A stretch of DNA of 34,527 nt from Phellopilus nigrolimitatus (taxonomy: Eukaryota > Basidiomycota > Agaricomycetes > Hymenochaetales > Hymenochaetaceae), in assembly GCA_021029095.1 (NCBI GenBank), contig JAJOHG010000273.1, positions 1 to 34,527 on the forward strand. The letters are read 5' to 3'. Shown here in pieces: positions 11,349 to 17,499 of this stretch. The stretch's first letter is position 1; every line of letters begins with the position of its first letter. Under the pieces are notes generated by a model that made no database searches, was not told where the DNA came from, and saw nothing but the letters and a program-made list of their open reading frames with translations. A program made the translations under genes and the position numbers.

Positions 11349-11447
11349 TCTGGGTCAGACCGCTCTCCGTCTCCAGCTACTCTTTGCTAACTACCACCAC
11401 CATCGCACCTACACATGCACTCCTGATACCACCCATACCATACTATC

Positions 11448-11760
11448 ATGTCTCATACTATTACCTCGTCCCTGCTGCTCCTCTCGCCAAGCTCGTCGTC
11501 AGCCCCCGCGCCGACGACACCGCCCAGCCCCGCCTCCGAGGCCACGGCCCACCTAAACCCGACCTCGTCTGCACCCGTCCTAGACACTATCACGTACGTC
11601 AGCCCATGCTTGGTGCTTGGCAAAGACTATGTCTCTGATCATGCTCGAGGAAGCCGCTAGTCCGAGGCCATCGTTCGTCACCCTGCCGCTCTCCTCATCC
11701 CCGAGGAGCAGCCTGAGAAAGAGAGCCGAGTCACTCGATGATTTACCGGCGTTAAGATGA
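11448..11760 (+). CDS. Small Ser/Pro/Thr-rich protein, 81 residues, unknown
   Basis: Not recognised. Two exons, 11448-11593 and 11661-11760, join across a 67-base intron (CAC|GTACGT ... CCGCTAG) to an 81-residue frame starting MSHTITSSLLLLSPSSSSAP. The second exon is basic and Ser-rich and ends SLRKRAESLDDLPALR. Without splicing the frame stops at 11660 after 70 residues. The start is the first ATG after the TATA/pyrimidine-rich promoter, which supports translation. A weak hydrophobic run (SLLLL) is not a convincing signal peptide. It sits just upstream of the structured repeat array and may be the only coding part of the same transcript. It could also be a fortuitous frame in a non-coding RNA. 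Confidence 0.45.
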
Positions 11761-11865
11761 GCTGCTCGCTATACTTCGTATTATCTTGGCACTGAGAGTT
11801 TATCTTTAGGATTGCAATGCAACGATTCACCATGCATCGAGGCACGTAGTGAAACATGCCTGCAC

Positions 11866-11986
11866 TCGCAAGACGCCTAGGGCGTGCGACGGACGCAACG
11901 GCAAAGCCGGAGAGGTTTGGAGAAGGTGCCTCTTCTCTAGATTTCACTTGCTTTACCAAGCGTGAAGGACCGGCTGACACTTCCAG
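11866..11986 (+). repeat. Structured module A1
   Basis: Begins TCGCAAGACGCCTAGGGCGT (5' stem-loop ACGC/GCGT, 5-base loop). The long hairpin at 11910-11947 has arms GAGAGGTTTGGAGAAG and CTTCTCTAGATTTCAC around loop GTGCCT, with 15 of 16 positions able to pair including G-U. It ends TTCCAG followed by ACGAG, where other copies have a GTGAG donor. Confidence 0.8.
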
Positions 11987-12065
11987 ACGAGTTATTAATG
12001 TTTATTTCTTCTTTACGGATTTCACTTTCTTGCATACACAGACTATGAGACACGGCACCCCTGCA

Positions 12066-12191
12066 TTCGCGAAACGCTTCGGGCTTGCGACGGACGCGAC
12101 GGCGACGGTGACAAAAGCTCGAGAGGGTTGGCCGCCTCTCGTGTTTTTTGTTGCTTGAGTCTAGCGCGGAGGAGTGGATTGAGACAATCAT
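12066..12191 (+). repeat. Structured module B1
   Basis: Long hairpin at 12113-12148 with arms AAAAGCTCGAGAGG and CCTCTCGTGTTTTT around loop GTTGGCCG, 13 of 14 positions paired. It is followed by GCTTGAGTCTAGCGCGGAGG and ends at a GTGAGCC donor. The 5' stem-loop is imperfect here (ACGC against GCTT). Confidence 0.8.
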
Positions 12192-12254
12192 GTGAGCCCT
12201 CTATGCATTTGCCGTATTACTGCGCTCGTTTCTCTTCCCGGGCAGAGCTTCCGG

Positions 12255-12377
12255 CAATCGCAAGACGCATAAGGCGTGCGACGGACATGACGGTTACGCT
12301 GGGGAGGTCTCGAGAAGGTGCCTCTTCTCGGACCCCACCGGCTTGACCGAGCATGGAGGGTCGGTAGGCTCTTCCAG
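12255..12377 (+). repeat. Structured module A2
   Basis: The 5' stem-loop is ACGC-ATAAG-GCGT. The long hairpin 12301-12338 has loop GTGCCT, inner stem GAGAAG/CTTCTC and an outer GGGG/CCCC-type stem with bulges. It ends CTTCCAG|GTGAGTCC, a clean donor. Confidence 0.8.
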
Positions 12378-12571
12378 GTGAGTCCTCCAATTCGATTCTT
12401 TCTCCTAACATTTTCAATTCGTTGAATGAAGAGACTGCTTGAAACAATTTCGGTGGGTCATCGATTATCATGTCGCATTCACGCACTTGGCATTCTCCCC
12501 ACAGATAGTCTGGCTACGCTTCGAAATGGCTTCAAGTTGACGAAGTAAGTTCATCCGATATCTGACAGTTT

Positions 12572-12618
12572 CTCCGCCGCTCGAGTCTAGCGTGAAGAAA
12601 TGGTATTGAGACATTCAC
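12572..12618 (+). repeat. Truncated B module (3' part only)
   Basis: Keeps only the B 3' segment CGCTCGAGTCTAGCGTGAAG and the end ATTCAC|GTGAGTCG. The 5' stem-loop and the long hairpin are missing. The following intron 12619-12671 matches those after complete B copies. Confidence 0.65.
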
Positions 12619-12692
12619 GTGAGTCGTCTATTGCATTTATCGCATTCGCGCGCTTTGTCTTCTTCCTGCAGATGGGCCTGTTTCGTAGGGCA

Positions 12693-12817
12693 CAATCGCG
12701 AGACGCACAGGGCGTGCGACGAACGCGACGGTCAGTTCGGGGAAGGTCTAGAGAAGGTGCCTCTTCTCGAAACCCCACCCGACTGTACTAAGCGTGGAGA
12801 TCGGCAGACAGCTCTAG
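12693..12817 (+). repeat. Structured module A3
   Basis: The 5' stem-loop is ACGC-ACAGG-GCGT. The long hairpin 12739-12778 has loop GTGCCT, inner stem GAGAAG/CTTCTC and outer GG..GGGG/CCCC..C with an AA bulge. It lies between acceptor TTCCTGCAG at 12671 and donor CTCTAG|GTGAGTC. Confidence 0.8.
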
Positions 12818-12988
12818 GTGAGTCTTCAGCTTCGATTCCTTCCATAGATAATTCCCCTTCGTTACTCGCGGAGACTGCTTAAAAAAATTTCGGTGGGTCT
12901 GTTAATTAAAATATTACCTTCACGCGCTTGGCATTCTCCCCATAGATATTTCGCAGTAGGCAGAGTATTCGACAGCAGCCTCCTAAGT

Positions 12989-13035
12989 CCTCCACCGCTC
13001 GCGCTTAGCGTGAGGGAACGGTCTTTAACATGTAT
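12989..13035 (+). repeat. Truncated B module (3' part only)
   Basis: Retains CCACCGCTCGCGCTTAGCGT and a GTAT|GTGAGTC donor, like the truncated copy at 12572-12618. The following intron contains a 10-base tandem repeat (TTTATACCAT twice). Confidence 0.6.
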
Positions 13036-13080
13036 GTGAGTCATCTTGCATTTATACCATTTATACCATTTGACAGGACT

Positions 13081-13205
13081 CAATCGCGAGACGCGCAAAG
13101 CGTGCGACGGACGCAAAGGGCACGTCAGAGAGGTTTCGAGAAGGTGCCTCTTCCCGAAATCTCACCTGCTTGCACCAAGCGTGAGAGATTGGCTAGTACT
13201 TCCAG
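13081..13205 (+). repeat. Structured module A4
   Basis: The 5' stem-loop is ACGC-GCAAA-GCGT. The long hairpin 13128-13165 has arms GAGAGGTTTCGAGAAG and CTTCCCGAAATCTCAC around GTGCCT, 14 of 16 paired. It ends TTCCAG followed by ATGAG, so the donor GT has become AT. Confidence 0.8.
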
Positions 13206-13446
13206 ATGAGTCGTTCACTTCCATCCTTCATTTCTCTTGTAATTTGACCTGTTTGTGAACCGAGTCTGCCTGAAGTTATTTTGTGAGTCGTCACTTATGA
13301 TATTACCTTCCAGGGATTCATAGTCTTTCCACAGAAGCCTTTAGATTGTCCCTCATTTCCGAGGCCACAGAGGTAAGTTCACCCTTCGCCGGACAGTGGA
13401 CTTACTCTCGTTTCTAGGATTGAGATCGTGAAGTGAACCCTTGGTA

Positions 13447-13573
13447 TTCGCGAGACGTTTAAGACGTGCGTCGGACGCGATGGCGATGGCGGTGGGGACT
13501 CGAGGGGGTTGGCCGCCTCTCAGGTTCTCTGCTGCTTGAGTCTAGCATGAAGGATACGGTCTGGAATATCCAC
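13447..13573 (+). repeat. Structured module B2
   Basis: The 5' stem-loop is ACGT-TTAAG-ACGT, a paired change from the usual ACGC/GCGT. The long hairpin 13494-13529 has arms GGGGACTCGAGGGG and CCTCTCAGGTTCTC around GTTGGCCG, 13 of 14 paired. It ends ATCCAC|GTGAGCC. Confidence 0.8.
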
Positions 13574-13653
13574 GTGAGCCGTCTTTAACATTTATCGCAT
13601 TCGCAGCTTGGTCCTCTTCCTGCAGATCCGTATCGAGCCTAATTCGTAGGGCG

Positions 13654-13781
13654 CAATCGCGAGACGCACAAGGCGTGCGACGAACGCGACGGTCAGTCTG
13701 GGGAAGGTCGAAAGAAGGTGCCTCTTCTCGAAGCCCCACCTGTCTGCACTGAGCGTAGAGGATCGGTTGACGCTCTTTCAA
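13654..13781 (+). repeat. Structured module A5
   Basis: The 5' stem-loop is ACGC-ACAAG-GCGT. The long hairpin 13700-13739 has loop GTGCCT, inner AGAAG/CTTCT and outer GGGG/CCCC-type pairing with internal bulges. It lies between acceptor CCTGCAG at 13625 and donor TTTCAA|GTGAGTC. Confidence 0.8.
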
Positions 13782-14018
13782 GTGAGTCTTCTACTTCCAT
13801 CCTTTCCACAGGTGATCTCGTTGTACGCGGAGACTGCTTGAAACAATTCCGGTGGGTCTGTCAATTATAAAATCACCTTCGCGCGCTTGGCATTTTCTTC
13901 ATAGATACTTCCGCCACGTTTCGGAGTGGTTCTCATATGTGCAGCTGAGAGTAAGTTCATCCATTGCCTGACAGCAGGCTCATTTTTGCTTTCCAGAACC
14001 GAGAAGGATTTCATTAGA

Positions 14019-14142
14019 TTCGCGAGACGTCTTGGACGTGCGTTGGACGCGATGGCTATGGCGGTGGGGACTGAGGGGGTTGGCCGCCTCTCAGGTTCTC
14101 TGCCGCTTGAGTCTAGCGTGAGGGAAGGTCTGGAGTATCCAC
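14019..14142 (+). repeat. Structured module B3
   Basis: The 5' stem-loop is ACGT-CTTGG-ACGT. The long hairpin 14066-14100 has loop GTTGGCCG, inner GAGGGG/CCTCTC and outer GGGGACT against AGGTTCTC with one bulge. B2 to B3 and A5 to A6 are both spaced about 570 bases, showing duplication of a larger cassette. Confidence 0.8.
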
Positions 14143-14223
14143 GTGAGTCATCTCTTGCATTTATCGCATTCGCGCGCTTGGTCGTCTTCGTCCAGATCCG
14201 CTTCGAGCTTATTCTGTAGGACG

Positions 14224-14348
14224 CAATCGCCAGACGCACAGGGCGTGCGACGAACGCGAAGGTCCTGCTGGAGAGATCCCAAGAAGGTGCCTCTTCTTGA
14301 AATCTTATCTGGAAGCACCAAGCGTGGAGGGTTGGTTGGTAATTCCAG
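14224..14348 (+). repeat. Structured module A6
   Basis: The 5' stem-loop is ACGC-ACAGG-GCGT. The long hairpin 14271-14308 has arms GAGAGATCCCAAGAAG and CTTCTTGAAATCTTAT around GTGCCT. The sixth pair is A-T where other copies have G-C, and the outer stem is AGAT/ATCT in place of GGGG/CCCC, both compensated. It ends ATTCCAG|GTGTGTC. Confidence 0.8.
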
Positions 14349-14427
14349 GTGTGTCGTCGGCTTCGTCTCCTTTTCTACGGATTTCATTTTGTTGTAAACG
14401 GAAAGTTTAGAAAGCGGCTTCTTTGAA

Positions 14428-14555
14428 TTCGTGAGATCCTGCGGGCATGCGATGGACCTGATGGCGATGGCGGAAAAAGTAGACGGGAAACGCGGCCTCC
14501 CGGCTTCCCCGTTGCTCGCGTCTAGCGTAAGGAAATGGTCTTGAACAAGTTCGGC
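14428..14555 (+). repeat. Structured module B4 (diverged)
   Basis: Recognisable from the start ATTCGTGAGATCC, the GATGGCGATGGCGG stretch and the 3' motif CTCGCGTCTAGCGTAAGG. Its hairpin loop is changed; ACGGGAA and TTCCCCGT can pair around a larger loop. No clear donor remains. Confidence 0.6.
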
Positions 14556-14731
14556 AAGTCATTCGTTATGTATCGTCCACTCGTGCGCTCGGTAACTTCG
14601 GCACAGATGCGTTTCATTACGTTCTGATCTAGGTCATAGCCCAGCAATTGACGAGTAGGTTTACCATTGTTCGACAGCCATGTTCATTTTGTTTTTGTTT
14701 GCAGGGAAAAGACTGTGAATACAATTTCCAG

Positions 14732-14860
14732 CAATCGCAAGACGCGTTGGGCGTACGACGGACGCGGAGGTGATGGTGACGAGGGCTTGAGAGGGTTGGC
14801 CGCCTCTCGGGTTCTTCGTTGCTTGAGCCTGGCGCGAGGGAACGGACATAATTTTTTTAG
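14732..14860 (+). repeat. Structured module B5
   Basis: The 5' stem-loop is ACGC-GTTGG-GCGT. The long hairpin 14781-14816 has arms GAGGGCTTGAGAGG and CCTCTCGGGTTCTT around GTTGGCCG, all 14 positions paired including G-U. It ends in a T-run, TAG and CTGAGTC, so the usual GT donor is CT. Confidence 0.8.
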
Positions 14861-15020
14861 CTGAGTCGTGGATTGCAATCTTCATCCTTCCGCGAGCTCG
14901 TCCCTTTTCCCACAGATATTGCTTCGTAGCCGAACGGCCGTCTGCTCGCTGTGATTGATTATGTAAGCCCGTTCTCGTCATATTATCGTTTTGCGTGTGT
15001 TTAGTCGTCATAACCAGACA

Positions 15021-15110
15021 GAGAACTTGCGCAGGCGAAGGCGGAAAGGGCCTGGGGCGGCTGGCCACTGCGTCAGTGTCCTTGAAGTCTGAGCGTGCGC
15101 GTGGCCAGGA
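15021..15110 (+). repeat. Diverged B-like module
   Basis: GGGGCGGCTGGCCACTGCGTC followed by TGAAGTCTGAGCGTGCGCG aligns with the B core (GAGGGGGTTGGCCGCCTCTC, then GCTTGAGTCTAGCGTGAGG). It is the last copy at the 3' end of the array. Confidence 0.45.
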
Positions 15111-15691
15111 GCAGGCTGGTTGCGTCTCGACAACTGACAGGCCGTGAGGGCGGGCCAGCCTTGCGATCTTGACGTTGGAGTCTGCGTATCAGACGCCTCT
15201 GGCAGCAGATCGTCAGATTGCACAGCCTTAGGTATGCGCTCTCCTTATGTGATTGTTTCCGTACATCATCTTACTTTTTTTCTTCCTGGTGCAGGTCCGT
15301 CGCTATATACGGTACCTGGGAACCAACATCTTCATCAGGGCTGGGCGGGGGTGAGTGGGTGGATCACTCCTCTAATCGACTGGAAGGATCGGAATGTGAG
15401 TTCTTCGTCGCTCACTATGGAGGCGGAACACTGACAGTCTCTTTGTCTTCTTTGCATATCTTTCGCCGTCTCCCGCTTCGGATTTCACAGGCCTATCTTT
15501 CCGTTCCTGTATCATCTGTACATGTCTGTCTGCTGCATGTCTGTCTCATTTCTTGACTTCATCTGCATTGTATACCCACTTGTATTCATTTTCTCGTGTT
15601 TTGACTATGTCCCGTTCAAATCTATTCTTTTGTTCTGCATGATCGATGTTTTCTTCCTGTTTCTTTCTGAAATTTCTCAAACGCGCACGAT

Positions 15692-15697
15692 AATAAA
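15692..15697 (+). terminator. Polyadenylation signal of the structured-RNA unit
   Basis: AATAAA follows a T-rich stretch about 460 bases after the last clear donor site (15232). It is the first good signal after the array on the plus strand. Confidence 0.4.
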
Positions 15698-16322
15698 AAT
15701 GCGGACAAACCGTAGATATAATGAACAGAGGTGTGCAATTCGGAGTGCAAGCGCAGATGAAATCCACAAAGCTAGACGGTCATTGGGGGTTTGCTTCTTA
15801 AATCGTTGTATCCTTCAGCAAAATCAAGAAACTTCTTGCCGGTCTACGAAAGTCTATAAACCGTGTATCTCTGGGGCATTTGCAAGGCTTCAATAGTGTC
15901 TTTTCCAGTTTCCCACTAGTAGACGGTAAGATGAAAGGGCAGCAATGCCAAACCGGTGAGCGTTCGAAGTCATTAGACGAGAAGACGTGTTGAACTTGAA
16001 GACACGTCAGAACACGTGATGCGCCTGCTGTGGCTAGGGCATACGCCGCCGCGTGCACAACGAAGCACAGCCCTTGCAATTTTAGAAAGTGCATACATGC
16101 TTTTTACACGATCGTGGTTATCACCGGAGTAATTGGACATTTCTGCGGGGCGCTCAGGTGCTTTTTTCTTGAGCCAAAACCGCGTTAGTCGACATAGAAG
16201 TATTTGACCCATGAATTTCAGAGATAAAAGGAAGTCGAAAGCAGTACGTATATTTATACGTCAAGTAGACGCCAAGTAGTGTAGTGGATGTACTGACACA
16301 CAAATGTATGTTAATGTTCGAT
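15698..16322. other. Intergenic region between the RNA unit and the LDAF1-like gene
   Basis: It carries a CACGTG at 16013-16018 and a 16-base perfect palindrome, ACGTATATTTATACGT, at 16246-16261. Minus-strand frames of up to 98 codons have no recognisable motif. The two transcription units converge here. Confidence 0.45.
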
Positions 16323-17224
16323 TTACCCCTCTGTTTTCATGACCAGACTTTCGCCATTACCGACTGATTCCTCCCCCACTCTGCCGTCGCGCAGAACAGA
16401 GTTCCCAGCGTCCTCACTTTCTTCCAAGATCACATTCGAATCGGAATAGGACTTCCGAGGAAGCCTGGTATAAACGTGCTCCTTCGTCTCGTGCCCCCAT
16501 TGTGCGACGCCGTCGCGGATGCTGCCCTGCGAACGGAGCAGAGAGAAAAGCCTCACAACCAGGTATGCCCCAATCGCTAACGAGGTCAAAAACATTGAGA
16601 GGAGGCAAATGAGGAGCAAGGTTCCCAAAAGCGCCGTTCCTAATTAAAGGTATATGTCTTAGTATAAAAGTCCAAATCGCACGTATACTAAGCGAGAGGA
16701 ATGATTTGAATTACCGAGGACGGTGATGATTGCTGCACTGGCTAAGATCGCAAATGTCAAAGACGCGAAAACGAATGTGGATAGTATAAGGAGTGATGTC
16801 GCTCTGTGAAGCCTGTAAGCCTTGAAACGCGGAGTGCTCCAGTATGAAGGCTTACACAAAGCACGCGACCGGGAGGAAACTGAAGAAAGAAAAGATTGTG
16901 ATGAATACCTGGAAGGTAGTACATTAGCCTTTTTTTTTTCGATACCGTCGAGAAGGAGGACGTACGAAGAGCACAGGGTACACGCGACTGAACGCCTTGG
17001 CTTGTTCGAGAGCGGGGTCGACATAATCATGGTAAATTCTGCCCATGTGGAAGTGTGGAAGAGAGACACTCATTAAGCACCTCGCCTATTTGTTGAAATA
17101 GCACGACTTGCCTGTCTGAGTAGGCCTGGACGTCTGTCATGTTCTTCTCAAAGGAGCGTCGGATGCGCTCCTGGCTGCTCAAGCCAACAGCTTCGCCACG
17201 CGGTTTCGGTTGGTTTACAGACAT
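16323..17224 (-). CDS. Promethin/LDAF1-like (LDO-type) membrane protein
   Basis: Probably a lipid-droplet assembly factor of the promethin/LDAF1 (TMEM159) type, which works with seipin at the ER in animals and as Ldo proteins in yeast. Five exons, 17112-17224, 16966-17038, 16856-16908, 16715-16812 and 16323-16639, join in frame to 217 residues. Residues 1-55 are hydrophilic and helical (ERIRRSFEKNMTDVQAYSD). About residues 55-145 form three to four near-continuous hydrophobic segments (VFITIFSFFSFLPVACFV, LLILSTFVFASLTFAIL, LLGTLLLICLLSMFLTSLAI), as in promethin hairpins. The tail is acidic and polar. The first intron uses a GC donor (AG|GCAAGT); a GT donor 27 bases later would lead into a stop. 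The family call is from hydropathy and layout, not from signature residues. Confidence 0.65.
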
Positions 17225-17499
17225 TTTGATTCTTGCATTAAGAATTACACGGTGATATTGATAAAGCCTTGTCCGTATGCACGGTAAGGTGATATACACA
17301 GAAAAGTGAGCGAGAATCGAGAGTGTTTGCAAGTGCGAGTCCAGTGAATTATCCAGTGATTCTGAAGTCGGTTGAAGCACGCCGGAAACACGTGATCTAG
17401 CGCGTCACTATCGTGCGTTCATTAGACGTTGAGCTGCATCTTGCCTTCATTCAAGCTGCGCAGTATTTATGTTACCCTGATCAGCAGCTTTTGCCACGA
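17225..17499. promoter_or_regulatory. Shared 275-bp divergent promoter (LDAF1-like / VPS9)
   Basis: The two start codons lie 275 bases apart, back to back. A CACGTG palindrome at 17389-17394 (E-box, bHLH-type site) sits in the middle. No TATA is clear for either side. Confidence 0.5.

Larger units (their letters stand above)
11375..15697 (+). ncRNA. Multi-exon transcript carrying a tandem array of structured RNA modules (undescribed)
   Basis: Start is approximate, judged from the TATA box at 11342; the end is set at AATAAA 15692-15697. From 11.86 to 15.1 kb, A and B modules alternate. Splice-like borders recur at matching places. B-to-A introns: 12192-12245, 12619-12671, 13036-13076, 13574-13625 and 14143-14195, all GTGAGYC...CAG and 41-54 bases. 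Other introns: 13373-13417 and 13951-13996 (GTAAGTTC donors), A-to-next 12818-12945 and 13782-13904, 14349-14410, and 15232-15294. Module exons differ in length by non-multiples of three (146, 156, 153 bases) and carry stops, whereas hairpins are kept by paired base changes. That argues for RNA function. The snoRNA boxes C/D or H/ACA are not evident. The single-transcript model is an inference; two A copies have lost the GT donor. Confidence 0.55.

Noticed and set aside
12587..14387. Minus-strand frames in the repeat array with a recurring EEAPS...RRVRRTPCASRDCAL pattern
   Set aside because: They recur only because the DNA repeats. They cross the plus-strand introns, are of different length in each copy and break when the modules carry single-base insertions; the compensating stem changes favour RNA.
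11861..15110. The array as a cluster of H/ACA or C/D snoRNAs
   Set aside because: No RTGATGA/CTGA pair recurs at module ends, and no ANANNA hinge with terminal ACA is kept; modules seem to lie in exons rather than introns.
11861..15110. The array as a CRISPR
   Set aside because: Repeats are long, diverged and structured, spacers are not unique units of constant length, and this is a fungal nuclear genome.
15522..15896. 124-codon plus-strand frame rich in Phe/Val after the array
   Set aside because: T-rich 3' region; it spans the polyadenylation signal and has no domain.
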